Part shown: piece by piece, positions 9,287-17,906 of the stretch
Numbering within the stretch: the first letter of the stretch is position 1
Layout: each line of letters opens with the position of its first letter
Assembly: GCA_040880585.1 (NCBI GenBank)
Contig: JBBDID010000061.1
Location: 1-64,000, forward strand
Direction: 5' to 3'
DNA from: Paracrocinitomix sp040880585
GTDB taxonomy: Bacteria; Bacteroidota; Bacteroidia; Flavobacteriales_D; Crocinitomicaceae
DNA length: 64,000 nt
Program-made: the position numbers and the translations under genes
Notes under the pieces: model-generated
What the model saw: the letters and a program-made list of their open reading frames with translations, nothing else
Told to the model about the DNA's origin: nothing
Database searches by the model: none

Positions 9287-10813
9287 ATGCAAAAAGAACA
9301 CATTCTTTTATTGTTGTTGGGCTACTTTCTTGTTCTCTTGCTGATCTCTTACTTTACGGGAAGAAAAGCCGATAATGACACTTTTTTTACCGGCAACAGA
9401 AACAATAAATGGTATGTGGTTGCATTTGGGATGATTGGCGCCTCATTATCTGGGGTTACTTTCATATCAATTCCCGGAATTATTCAGGGGAGCGGGTTTA
9501 CCTATCTTCAAATGGCGTTGGGTTATATTATAGGTTATGCGATTATTTCTTTTGTCCTTTTACCACTGTATTACCGTATGAATCTGACATCTATTTATTC
9601 TTATCTCGGAAGTCGTTTTGGTCAAAAAACTTACAAAATGGGAGCCGGTTTTTTCATTGTTTCCCGTTTGATTGGAGCTGCCCTTCGGCTTTATTTGGTG
9701 GCCAATGTCTTGCAAACCTTTGTTTTTGATCAAATAGGTGTGCCTTTTGAAGCAACTGTAGCATTGAGTATTTTACTGATTTGGGTGTACACTTTTAAAG
9801 GGGGAATAAAAACGATTATTTGGACAGACACTTTGCAAACCTTATTCATGCTCATATCCGTTGGTTTGAGTATCTACTTTATTTCTGATGACTTGAATAT
9901 GGCAATAGGGGAGATTTATCCGGCAATAGATGCAGCCGGAATGGCAGATATGTGGCAAACGAAAGATCCTCTGGCTTCAGATTATTGGTGGAAAGGAGTT
10001 TTGGGCGGGATGTTTATCACCCTTGGAATGACAGGGGTAGATCAGGACATGATGCAAAAAAACCTGACGTGTAAAAACCAAACCGAGGCACAAAAAAATA
10101 TGCTGAGTTTTTCTGTCGTTCTGTTTTTTGTCAATGTATTGTTTGTCACTTTGGGAGGGTTATTGTTTCTGTACATAGATGCCCGGCCTGAAATAATGGA
10201 GCAATGGTTGACCATATCAGGAACTGAGAAAGGGGATGGAGACCTTTTGTTTGCGGTTGTCGCCTTAAAAAGTAATTTGGGATTTGCTGTCGGAATATTC
10301 TTTTTATTGGGATTGATAGCAGCAGCTTATAGCAGTGCTGATTCAGCATTAACTGCTCTCACTACTTCTTTTTCAGTAGATTTTTTAGGAGTGAGCTCGC
10401 AGTTGGATAAAAAGAAAAGAGAAAGACAACGAAAATGGGCACATATCATCATGTCGGTGGCATTGTTAATTACCATTCTCATTTTTAAATCAATGAAAAA
10501 TGAAAGTGTGGTTTGGGAACTGTTTAAAGCAGCAAACTATACCTACGGTCCCTTATTGGGCTTATTTATGTTTGGTGTAATTTCAAAGAGGTACGTGAAT
10601 GATAGGATTACAATAGCAGTGAGCATTTTGGTGCCGATTCTAATGTACTTTGTGAACGATTTTTCTGATTTTCTATTTGGAGGATACGCTTTTGGTTCAG
10701 AATTGCTCGGAATTAATGCTGTCCTCGTATTTTTTACTTTATGGATTTTTTCTACATCCGACAAGGGATTACAACTGAATGAGGTAACACTAAAAGCAGG
10801 TAGGGAGGTGTAA
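9287..10813 (+). CDS. Sodium:solute symporter (SSS family), 508 aa
   Basis: Integral membrane transporter with about 13 hydrophobic segments. It has the SSS-family pattern, with an early GASLSGVTFISIPG helix break (the family's conserved Na-site and substrate-site region) and later TLGMTGVDQDMMQKNLTCKN and AAAYSSADSALTALTTSF. The last is the conserved TM8 region with the two Ser residues that usually bind sodium. The substrate cannot be told from sequence. The open frame extends 7 codons upstream to a TTG at 9266, but I chose the ATG at 9287 because it starts just before the first helix and Bacteroidota seldom use TTG. It is divergent from the decarboxylase gene. Confidence 0.9.
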   Translation: MQKEHILLLLLGYFLVLLLISYFTGRKADNDTFFTGNRNNKWYVVAFGMIGASLSGVTFISIPGIIQGSGFTYLQMALGYIIGYAIISFVLLPLYYRMNLTSIYSYLGSRFGQKTYKMGAGFFIVSRLIGAALRLYLVANVLQTFVFDQIGVPFEATVALSILLIWVYTFKGGIKTIIWTDTLQTLFMLISVGLSIYFISDDLNMAIGEIYPAIDAAGMADMWQTKDPLASDYWWKGVLGGMFITLGMTGVDQDMMQKNLTCKNQTEAQKNMLSFSVVLFFVNVLFVTLGGLLFLYIDARPEIMEQWLTISGTEKGDGDLLFAVVALKSNLGFAVGIFFLLGLIAAAYSSADSALTALTTSFSVDFLGVSSQLDKKKRERQRKWAHIIMSVALLITILIFKSMKNESVVWELFKAANYTYGPLLGLFMFGVISKRYVNDRITIAVSILVPILMYFVNDFSDFLFGGYAFGSELLGINAVLVFFTLWIFSTSDKGLQLNEVTLKAGREV

Positions 10814-10889
10814 GTTATCTACCACCAATTCGATCTAAGGAAAAAAGCTCAGGATGTCAAGACGACAGAAAATTATATTAGATATATCT

Positions 10890-10919
10890 TTTGAGTTAGA
10901 AAAATAGCAATTAAATTAG
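10890..10919 (+). promoter_or_regulatory. Bacteroidota-type promoter of the thioredoxin gene
   Basis: A TTTG box at 10890-10893 and TAAATTAG at 10912-10919 (one mismatch to TAnnTTTG) are separated by 18 bp. The expected start of transcription would leave a leader of about 20 nt before the ATG at 10941. Confidence 0.5.
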
Positions 10920-10940
10920 TAGCACATTAAAATTGAAAAT

Positions 10941-11258
10941 ATGGCAGTTGAAATAACAGACGCAAATTATGATGAGATTGTAGGGAAGGCAGAGATGCCC
11001 GTAGTATTAGATTTTTGGGCAGCCTGGTGCGGACCCTGTAGAATGATAGGCCCTATCATTGATGAAATGCACACCGAATATGAAGGAAAAGCGATTATCG
11101 GAAAAGTTGATGTAGATAACAATCAGGGAATCGCCGGTAAATTTGGAATTAGAAATATCCCTACTGTCGCCTTCTTAAAAAATGGAGAGATTGTAGACAA
11201 ATCAGTAGGAGCAGTGCCTAAAGCTCAGCTTACTGAAAAATTAGACGCTATTTTATAA
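10941..11258 (+). CDS. trxA: Thioredoxin, 105 aa
   Basis: Small redox protein that reduces disulfides in cytoplasmic proteins such as ribonucleotide reductase and peroxiredoxins, itself recharged by thioredoxin reductase. The active site is WCGPC (Cys30, Cys33) with the conserved cis-proline Pro74 (RNIPTVAF) and the buried Asp (VVLDFWAAWC). There is no signal peptide. The length is typical for TrxA. It stands alone between its own promoter and a strong terminator shared with the convergent LRR gene. Confidence 0.96.
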   Translation: MAVEITDANYDEIVGKAEMPVVLDFWAAWCGPCRMIGPIIDEMHTEYEGKAIIGKVDVDNNQGIAGKFGIRNIPTVAFLKNGEIVDKSVGAVPKAQLTEKLDAIL

Positions 11259-11283
11259 GCGATTCTCAATAATTCAAAAAAAC

Positions 11284-11330
11284 AAAACGGTTTATTTGTT
11301 ATAAAAACAAGTAAGCCGTTTTTATTTTAA
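11284..11330. terminator. Bidirectional terminator between trxA and the LRR gene
   Basis: A 15-bp stem (11286-11300 with 11306-11320, two G-U pairs) with a 5-nt loop, preceded by an A-run and followed by TTTTATTTT. The symmetry of A- and T-runs suits termination of both convergent genes; its right arm lies just before and into the last codon region of the LRR gene. Confidence 0.85.
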
Positions 11331-13042
11331 AACCTTACCACGCAATCTTTGGGAACCAATGATCGGATGCGGGCTTTCTCTTTTCCGGAAAATAAATTAC
11401 CGCCCAACAGTAAGGTTTTGAGATTGGTAAGTTCTCCGAGGCTTTCAGGCATAGACTTCAAGGCATTGTTTTCTAAACTCAAGTAGTAGAGATTTTGTAA
11501 ATCACTAATATCTTTGGGGAGCGATTTGAGATTATTGGCGTCTAAATTTAAATAAGCCAGATTTTTGAGCTGGGTAAAACTTTTAGGTAACTTCTTGATT
11601 TGGTTACCTTGTAAATATAAACGTTGTAAGTTTTTTAAATAACCAAATTCTTCTGGTAATTTGGTCAAATAGTTCCCATCCAAACTCAAAGTAGCCAGGT
11701 TTTCTAAGTTACCAATCGTTTCAGGCAATTCTTCTAATTGATTTTCATTGATGCTCAACTCTGTAAGGTTGGTTAATGCTCCAATTTCTTCCGGTAAATC
11801 CGTCAACTGATTTTCACGTAGATTTAGTTTAGAAAGCAAGGTCAAACCGTCTATTGTTTCGGGAATTTTAGTTAATTGATTTCTGGAAAGGTCTACTCGT
11901 AGTAAACGGTTACATTTACCAAATTCATCCGGTAATTCAGTTAATTGATTACCGCCCAAATACAAATCTTCTAATTGCAATAAATCACCAAACGTAATCG
12001 GAAGGTCAGTAATGAAATTATCTTCCAGATTCAACTTGCCCAAAGATTTTAAACCGCCTATTTCCGGAGGTAAAATAACCAGTCCGTTCGCTGCTAAATA
12101 CAATTCTTTCAATTCCTTTAACTGTCCGATAGACTGAGGTAAAATCACAATTTGGTTGTGTTTGCAGTTGAGCATAACCAAACTGGAAAGATTCCCAATG
12201 TTTTGGGGAAGTTCTGTCAAATGATTGTTTTCAACATTCAGATGAGTCAATGCAAAAAGTTCGGTTATCCCATTGGGTAATTTACTTAAATCATTCCCCT
12301 CAGCTTCCAGAAAGATCAATTCGCTTAATTGCTTAATTTTATCCGGAATCGATTTCAGTTCGCATCTGCTAATTCTTAAATCTGTTAGGGAATCAAGCGT
12401 AAATAAGTCTTTGGGTAATTTACCCAGTGGGTTGCCATTGAGGTTAAGATGGGTTAACTGCTCTAAACCCTCCATTTTTGGCAATGAATTTAATGCATTA
12501 TTTCTAAGATCTAAACGCTGAAGTTTTCTTAAGCTACCAAAGTTTTTGGGTAGACTTTTAATCTTGTTATTGTCCAGATTAAGCTCCTGAAGATTTTTTA
12601 AGTTTCCAAATGTCTCAGGAAGTTCGGTAAGTTTATTACTGCCCAAATTCAGTTCTCTTAGTGAATCTAACTCTGCAATAGACGCTGGAACAGAAGAAAA
12701 TTCATTATTATTTAAGCTTAAAACAGTGAGATGGTTTAACCGTCCTATATCATTTGGCAATCTGCTCAACTTGTTAAATGATGCATTGAGTATGGAAAGT
12801 TCTTTCAATTCAACAAAGCTTTCAGGCAAAAAGCTAAAATGATTAGCACTGATGTTTAAAGATATTAAATGACTGAGCTTTCCAAAGTCAGTAGGTAATC
12901 CGGATAAGTCATTTTCTGAAAGGTCAAGATTGATTTGCTCTTCAGGGTTTTTCAATGCCTCTTCTAATGCCGGAGAAGTGAGGTTTTGAGCCGTCGCAAG
13001 CGTGATGATCGATAGAAAAAGTAGAGTAATTTTTGTTTTCAT
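11327..13042 (-). CDS. Secreted leucine-rich-repeat protein, 571 aa
   Basis: Signal peptide (residues 1-18, cleavage near ATA-Q), then 22 full tandem repeats of exactly 23 residues and a short cap. The consensus is LxxLxLxxNxLxxLPxxIGxLxx, the small bacterial LRR type (LRR_8-like) that forms a curved solenoid for protein binding. Almost the whole mature protein is solenoid; repeat 7 is one residue short (LPKMEGLEQL). It ends with a cap containing GKEKARIRSLVPKDC. I see no sorting domain or anchor, so it may be periplasmic or released. The partner is unknown. A second, shorter LRR lipoprotein lies at 22874-23641. Confidence 0.88.
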   Translation of the reverse strand: MKTKITLLFLSIITLATAQNLTSPALEEALKNPEEQINLDLSENDLSGLPTDFGKLSHLISLNISANHFSFLPESFVELKELSILNASFNKLSRLPNDIGRLNHLTVLSLNNNEFSSVPASIAELDSLRELNLGSNKLTELPETFGNLKNLQELNLDNNKIKSLPKNFGSLRKLQRLDLRNNALNSLPKMEGLEQLTHLNLNGNPLGKLPKDLFTLDSLTDLRISRCELKSIPDKIKQLSELIFLEAEGNDLSKLPNGITELFALTHLNVENNHLTELPQNIGNLSSLVMLNCKHNQIVILPQSIGQLKELKELYLAANGLVILPPEIGGLKSLGKLNLEDNFITDLPITFGDLLQLEDLYLGGNQLTELPDEFGKCNRLLRVDLSRNQLTKIPETIDGLTLLSKLNLRENQLTDLPEEIGALTNLTELSINENQLEELPETIGNLENLATLSLDGNYLTKLPEEFGYLKNLQRLYLQGNQIKKLPKSFTQLKNLAYLNLDANNLKSLPKDISDLQNLYYLSLENNALKSMPESLGELTNLKTLLLGGNLFSGKEKARIRSLVPKDCVVRF

Positions 13043-13138
13043 GATATTTAAATTAAGCCTATTTTCCCCATTGTGTTAAAATATACGCAATAGGCGAAGA
13101 AATGTTATCGACAAGAATGAAGCCAAAACAGATAGGGC

Positions 13139-14707
13139 TTACCTTTCAATCGAATGTAAGTAAATATCGGGAATTTTTCTGAGATGATCCTCCAAAACTC
13201 CGTTGTCAAGAATAATAAGCTGATAACCTTGTTTTTCAGCTTTTTGAAGTTCATCTTCAGTGGGTGGGTAAGGATAAGCAATGTTATCTGTAAAAAACAT
13301 AAAGGGTATATGGCCAACTAACGTCATGTTGGCATTAAAAATTACATTGCCAGAATTACCATATTTTTCTTTTATAGCCATTATAGTGGCAAGTTCTTTT
13401 AATTTTTCTTGCCGATTCGCATTGACTGCCAGAAGCTGTTTTGAATGATTGGTTTGAATGGTGTCCCATTTGAAAAAAGCAAAGGAGGGATAGGTGATCA
13501 AACCAATCATAATAAAATAGGGAAGTATTTTTGGTTTGAGGTATTTACCTAAAAACTGATAGATCTTCTCCATCACCACACCAAAGCAAATGACCACTAA
13601 GGGCATAGAAATGATCGGAAAAGCATGCATTTTGGTGGCTGCGATTGAGTAAAAAGCATAAATAAAGAAAATATACACGCTAACGAATATCCGAAAACGG
13701 TTATTTTTCAAAAAGAATATTCCCAAAATGATAATCAATAAAAGAAGGTAAGGCATGAGGTCTCCCGAAAAATAGAGCTCTTTGAATCCAGTCGTAAAGT
13801 GATAATTCCATTCCCCTCCATGCCCTTCAACAACTTCTGAAAAATGGCTGGATGAAGCTGCTATTTCATGTTTTGCTTCTTTTGGAAAGCGAATAAAAAT
13901 ATAGATCTGCCAGGGGATAAAAACAAGGAGGGAAATGAGAAAAGGCTTGATCATGACAAAATAAGAACGTATTTGATATACTCTGAATTTATTTTGAATT
14001 GTAATCAATAAAAACCAGCAGACGTAGATGACCAATCCCATTAACCACTTTACGAGTACTGCGCAACCTGCCGAAATACCCAGCCAGATCAACCATTTTT
14101 TATCTTGTGTTTTTTGGTATTCTACCCAACATAACACACTCCAGGCAGTATAAAATAAAAAGGACATATCGTTATGATCAGTAGCATATCTTCCCGAAAC
14201 CAGCTCTAAGGGGTAATGAGAGACAGTAATAAGTATCGCTGCAATAAACCCGGCCTGTTCATTTTTGATGCTTTTCCCTATTCGGTAAACGAGGTAAGTA
14301 AGTAGTGCGTGTAAAATAACAGAGGGAATCCTCACTGCTAAAGCCGTTGTTCCAAAAATTTTAATACTCAATGCCATTTGCCATAAAAAAAGCGGCTGTT
14401 TGTGTACCCATATATGATTTCCTACCCAGCTTTCAAATGAATAATCTAAAAGGGGTGTTTTATAGAGTGTTGGTTTAAAAGGGTTTTCTGCAAGATGTTT
14501 GGCAACCAATGCATGCTGTTGCTCATCCCATAGGTTCAAAAAGGGATCGATACTAGCCATTGCGAACCCCAATACCAGAGAAGCAATGACCAAACTGATA
14601 ATTCCCCACTTTTTATTGAAATAAAAAACAACAACCGCAATCGCGATTAGAAAAAGGCCACTGAAAATGAAATAGACAATATGAGAGTCTAAGTGATGAA
14701 ACATCAA
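13139..14707 (-). CDS. Membrane glycosyltransferase, ArnT/PMT (GT39/GT83-like), 522 aa
   Basis: About 12 hydrophobic segments with the GT-C fold layout. The first outside loop has the acidic pair expected for catalysis (FLNLWDEQQHALVAKHL) and a later HKQPLFLWQMALSIKIFG segment, which is the P-L-Y-x-W-like motif of this superfamily. Such enzymes move a sugar from a lipid carrier (usually undecaprenyl-phosphate-linked) to lipid A, glycans or proteins in the periplasm. Its start overlaps the stop of the upstream GT2 gene by 4 bp (ATGA), so the two are translationally coupled and probably act on the same glycan. Confidence 0.82.
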   Translation of the reverse strand: MMFHHLDSHIVYFIFSGLFLIAIAVVVFYFNKKWGIISLVIASLVLGFAMASIDPFLNLWDEQQHALVAKHLAENPFKPTLYKTPLLDYSFESWVGNHIWVHKQPLFLWQMALSIKIFGTTALAVRIPSVILHALLTYLVYRIGKSIKNEQAGFIAAILITVSHYPLELVSGRYATDHNDMSFLFYTAWSVLCWVEYQKTQDKKWLIWLGISAGCAVLVKWLMGLVIYVCWFLLITIQNKFRVYQIRSYFVMIKPFLISLLVFIPWQIYIFIRFPKEAKHEIAASSSHFSEVVEGHGGEWNYHFTTGFKELYFSGDLMPYLLLLIIILGIFFLKNNRFRIFVSVYIFFIYAFYSIAATKMHAFPIISMPLVVICFGVVMEKIYQFLGKYLKPKILPYFIMIGLITYPSFAFFKWDTIQTNHSKQLLAVNANRQEKLKELATIMAIKEKYGNSGNVIFNANMTLVGHIPFMFFTDNIAYPYPPTEDELQKAEKQGYQLIILDNGVLEDHLRKIPDIYLHSIER

Positions 14708-15723
14708 TAAAAATCTTTCGTGTTTAGATCGCGAAAACTACTTACACCGCCTAAAAATTTCTTAAAGATGATATTCTTTTTATACAAGCCTTTTTTATTA
14801 AAGGATGTCGAACTCAAACTGAGCTCTTTTCGTTTGTTTTTTAATTTTCTCCAATTTCTGTAAAGGGCTATGTGTGCTCTGAAAACTGCCCAAAAGTGAC
14901 GAAACTGTAGTTTGAACAAGAATAAGGTGGCAGCCAGTCCGTCCAACATCATTCGTCCAAACACTCGACTCATCCTTCCTTCATGGTTTTTAAATATCAT
15001 GAAAATGCTATTTCTGAAATTAAGGTAGGTTTTTTGAGGATTCAGATAATTCAATGTTCCGCCACCAACATGATATACTTTTGAAGATCCACAGGCAAAA
15101 ACTTTTAATCCACAACGCTTCATCCTCCAGCAAAGGTCAATCTCCTCCATGTGGGCAAAAAAATCTTCGTCAAAACCATTGAAGCGGTGAAAAACAGTAG
15201 AGCGAATGAACAGACAGGCTCCCGTTGCCCAAAACACTTCCACAGTGTCGTCATATTGACCTTTATCTTCTTCTACCTTTTCAAAAATCCTTCCTCGACA
15301 AAAAGGGAAATAATTTTTATCCAGATAACCTCCGGCAGCTCCGGCATGTTCAAATTTAGATTTGTTCTTTTGCGATAATATTTTGGGCTGAACGGCAGCA
15401 ATCTCCGGGTCGGATTCCATGAGTTCAATACAAGGTGTGATCCAGTTTTCAGTGACTTCAACATCAGAATTGAGCAAGATGTAATAATCTGCACAGATAT
15501 TTTTTAAGCCGTCATTGTAGCCTTTTGCAAATCCGCCATTTTCTGAATTTTCGACAATTTTAACCTGTGGATATTCACGGCGAAGGAAAGCAAGGGAATC
15601 GTCTGTTGAGCAGTTGTCAACGACCCAAATGGTAGCTTGCTGAGAATGTAGGAGAACAGAAGGTAAGAACTGTTTCAGGTAGTTTTCCCCGTTATAATTA
15701 AGTATGACAACTGCGACTTCCAT
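14704..15723 (-). CDS. Family 2 glycosyltransferase, 339 aa
   Basis: GT-A fold nucleotide-sugar transferase. It has the N-terminal strand VAVVILNYNG, the nucleotide-binding VVDNCSTDDS, GGFAKGYNDGL, the metal-binding NSDVEV (Asp87), and the acceptor-side EEIDLCWRMKRCG motif typical of rhamnosyltransferase-like members. The C-terminal 100 residues contain a basic, partly hydrophobic region that may touch the membrane. It is the middle gene of a reverse-strand unit: GWxTD gene, 36-bp gap, this gene, 4-bp overlap, GT-C enzyme. It likely works on a cell-surface polysaccharide or glycolipid. Confidence 0.9.
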   Translation of the reverse strand: MEVAVVILNYNGENYLKQFLPSVLLHSQQATIWVVDNCSTDDSLAFLRREYPQVKIVENSENGGFAKGYNDGLKNICADYYILLNSDVEVTENWITPCIELMESDPEIAAVQPKILSQKNKSKFEHAGAAGGYLDKNYFPFCRGRIFEKVEEDKGQYDDTVEVFWATGACLFIRSTVFHRFNGFDEDFFAHMEEIDLCWRMKRCGLKVFACGSSKVYHVGGGTLNYLNPQKTYLNFRNSIFMIFKNHEGRMSRVFGRMMLDGLAATLFLFKLQFRHFWAVFRAHIALYRNWRKLKNKRKELSLSSTSFNKKGLYKKNIIFKKFLGGVSSFRDLNTKDFY

Positions 15724-15759
15724 AGTAAATGTCGCGTGAAATTACAAAATAGCCTTGGT

Positions 15760-17214
15760 TTATCGGTCGATTTCGTTGTAATAAAGATTGGAATTACCTC
15801 CATAATGAACAGAACCTCCGGGATCGTCTACATTGTAATTGGGAGAATCTCTTTTGTGCAAATCATTTTGCCAACGGTAGTTTTGAAGTTCACCTTGCAT
15901 ATCAGAATGCAGTAAAGGATAGTCATTGGTGACTAAATCAGGATTGTAAAAAACAAAGCGCACGTTTGATCGTTGCCCAATTCGGTAATAATGCCAGATT
16001 TGATAAGGGTAGGCACTAGGTTCGTTGGGACGATCAATAAATTGATCCGGAGCACCATATTTTAACCAGATTCTGCCACGATCTGTCTCCCAGGCATGCT
16101 TGATCTGAGTACCAAAAAGTTTTTCGCAATAGTAAACGGTTGATTTGTATTTTTTCCAGCCTGCTTCAGGGTTTTCAGACGCACTTTTCTTCCAAAAAGC
16201 AAAGAAGTACTTCTCCATTTTTGTCGTGTCATCTGTCTTTAGCATTTTTCGAATCGTTTCATATTCATAACGTGGACTAATTGGCATGATGCTACCAAGG
16301 AAAAAGGGTATAGAATCACGATCTACGGCCTTCATCCATCTTTCATCAATAGTGACGTCATCAATGGTTAAATACTCTTCTTTCATATCTGACCGGCGTT
16401 GAAAAAATACCTGTTCATCTGAAATGGTGTCATTCTCTTTATTCACCACCTGAATGTTTAACTGAAAATCACCGCTGGGCACCTGATCTATTGGAAGATA
16501 CCCCACCACCGGTACAATTTTCCCCGTTGTCAGTCGTTTGAATTGAAAAATACCTTCTATCGGTTGTGTAGAAAGATGTTCTGAAATGGAGTAGGTAACA
16601 AGAAATTTCTCATCTTCCCCCATTAAATCAGGAGTGTTATAGATTTCGAAATAAAATGCAATTTTCTCCATCTCAGGAGGAAAATAGTTGGTCATATAAG
16701 GCAACAGAAAAACACCATTTTTCACAAAATTATTTCGTTCTTCTGTTGAATAGGCATGTTGAATAAAGGCCACATCTGAAAACTTAAGCCCGCCTTTTGT
16801 GAGTGGCTCTACCTTTAGACTCTGCTCTCCGGTTACAATAACGCCGGTTACTAAATCTTTCACACTTAATTCGTATTGATAGATCCCCGGTTCAAGACCG
16901 TAATTTTGAATGTCGTAGAAATCATCAACAATAGAATCTTTCATTAAAGGAGAGTCAAGCACATATTTATCTACCAATACAATTGAATCTTTTGATTTAA
17001 AGATTTGCGTGATTTCAACAGAGGTTTTTAAGGCACCATTCTCAGCGGTTACGTATTTGAAACTCCCTCCCGCAAACTGAAGCATGGTTGATACATAAGG
17101 AGAGTTATCAGGGGTATAATATACTTTATAATTGAAAAATACTTTTGGCTTTGCCGAAAGCGAAGTTAGCGACAAGCTAAATACCAACAAGAAAAGAAAT
17201 TTGAATTTCATCAT
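15760..17214 (-). CDS. GWxTD domain-containing secreted protein, 484 aa
   Basis: Signal peptide (MMKFKFLFLLVFSLS...) followed by about 300 residues of beta-rich sequence and a C-terminal region matching the GWxTD domain (about residues 360-480: AWETDRGRIWLKYGAPDQ, YQIWHYYRIG, VRFVFYNPD). The usual G of GWxTD is Ala here. The domain is widespread in Bacteroidota and some other phyla, but its function is not established. The start is the first of two adjacent ATGs just after an ACTCCT stretch. A good promoter lies 23-53 bp upstream on the minus strand, and the two glycosyltransferases follow in the same unit. Confidence 0.85.
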   Translation of the reverse strand: MMKFKFLFLLVFSLSLTSLSAKPKVFFNYKVYYTPDNSPYVSTMLQFAGGSFKYVTAENGALKTSVEITQIFKSKDSIVLVDKYVLDSPLMKDSIVDDFYDIQNYGLEPGIYQYELSVKDLVTGVIVTGEQSLKVEPLTKGGLKFSDVAFIQHAYSTEERNNFVKNGVFLLPYMTNYFPPEMEKIAFYFEIYNTPDLMGEDEKFLVTYSISEHLSTQPIEGIFQFKRLTTGKIVPVVGYLPIDQVPSGDFQLNIQVVNKENDTISDEQVFFQRRSDMKEEYLTIDDVTIDERWMKAVDRDSIPFFLGSIMPISPRYEYETIRKMLKTDDTTKMEKYFFAFWKKSASENPEAGWKKYKSTVYYCEKLFGTQIKHAWETDRGRIWLKYGAPDQFIDRPNEPSAYPYQIWHYYRIGQRSNVRFVFYNPDLVTNDYPLLHSDMQGELQNYRWQNDLHKRDSPNYNVDDPGGSVHYGGNSNLYYNEIDR

Positions 17215-17236
17215 AGGAGTACAAGGTACAGTTTTG

Positions 17237-17267
17237 CAAAGATACGAAGGTTGGTTTTTGATTCAAA
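17237..17267 (-). promoter_or_regulatory. Bacteroidota-type promoter for the GWxTD-glycosyltransferase unit
   Basis: Read on the minus strand: TTTG (17264-17267), 19-bp spacer, TATCTTTG (17237-17244), a perfect match to TAnnTTTG at usual spacing. Transcription would begin near 17232, about 18 nt before the ATG at 17214. Confidence 0.72.
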
Positions 17268-17343
17268 GGATACCCTGATTTATTTAACGGTTTAAGTTTT
17301 ATAAAGATAGGGAGAAGGGGAATAATTTTATAAAGAAAATGAC

Positions 17344-17372
17344 TTGCTGTAAAAAAAATAGTACTACTTTTG
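17344..17372 (+). promoter_or_regulatory. Bacteroidota-type promoter for tRNA-Ser
   Basis: TTG (17344-17346), 18-bp spacer, TACTTTTG (17365-17372), a perfect TAnnTTTG match. It ends 4 bp before the first base of the mature tRNA, so the precursor has almost no 5' leader. Confidence 0.75.
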
Positions 17373-17376
17373 CCCC

Positions 17377-17461
17377 GGAGAATTGGCAGAGTGGTCGAAT
17401 GCGGCAGTCTTGAAAACTGTTGTACCGCAAGGTACCGGGGGTTCGAATCCCTCATTCTCCG
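17377..17461 (+). tRNA. tRNA-Ser (anticodon UGA)
   Basis: Type II tRNA with a perfect 7-bp acceptor stem (GGAGAAT with ATTCTCC), an anticodon loop CTTGAAA giving anticodon UGA, a long variable arm (TTGTACCGCAAGGTACC region) typical of serine tRNAs, and the GGTTCGAATCC T-arm. The discriminator base is G and the CCA end is not encoded (GCA then A). It reads UCA and, by wobble, other UCN serine codons. Confidence 0.95.
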
Positions 17462-17570
17462 CAATTTTTCCTTCTGTTTTACGCAGTGCATCATTTGCTG
17501 TTTAGTAAGGGAAGTAATTTGTTCAAATGGGGGCAGATGATCAAAGAAGGAGATGGATTTTTTTACAGTT

Positions 17571-17645
17571 CGGGGTGTAGCGTAGCCCGGTTATCGCGCC
17601 TCGTTTGGGACGAGGAGGTCGCAGGTTCGAATCCTGCCACCCCGA
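17571..17645 (+). tRNA. tRNA-Pro (anticodon UGG)
   Basis: Cloverleaf with a 7-bp acceptor stem (CGGGGTG with CACCCCG, one G-U-free match throughout), a D-arm TAGCGTAGCCCGGTTATCGC, an anticodon loop TTTGGGA giving UGG, and the T-arm CAGGTTCGAATCCTG. The 3' CCA is not fully encoded. It lies 109 bp after tRNA-Ser without a clear promoter of its own, so co-transcription is possible. A strong hairpin terminator follows. Confidence 0.95.
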
Positions 17646-17650
17646 CAGAT

Positions 17651-17690
17651 TAGAAGAGCTATAACATGAAGTTATAGCTCTTCTTCATTT
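17651..17690 (+). terminator. Terminator after tRNA-Pro
   Basis: Perfect 13-bp stem (17653-17665 with 17671-17683) with a 5-nt ATGAA loop, followed by a weak T-run (TTCATTT). The stem strength and position directly after the tRNA support termination or 3'-end processing. Confidence 0.75.
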
Positions 17691-17700
17691 ATAAAAGCAA

Positions 17701-17775
17701 GGCAAGATGAGAACTTATTTGAACCGGGAAGGTACGACGAACTCATAAGTTCCAGTAGGAGTGAGCTATCTTGCC
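17701..17775. repeat. 75-bp element with nested inverted repeats
   Basis: The ends GGCAAGAT (17701-17708) and ATCTTGCC (17768-17775) are perfect inverted repeats. Inside them GAACTTAT (17711-17718) pairs with ATAAGTTC (17745-17752). No open frame. It could be a small non-autonomous repeat or a structured RNA; I cannot decide from one copy. The following 130 bp up to the propeller gene (17776-17906) show nothing I can support. Confidence 0.5.
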
Positions 17776-17906
17776 ATCTAACATAAAGTTTCCAATTTAA
17801 TGGGGAAATCTCACTGATGAACTTACTGTGTTTCTTTTGCCTCAGTCACACCTATTACAATGGCTGCCGAAGCGGTATGATCAGTTAGATTTAGCGCTTA
17901 CTATCG

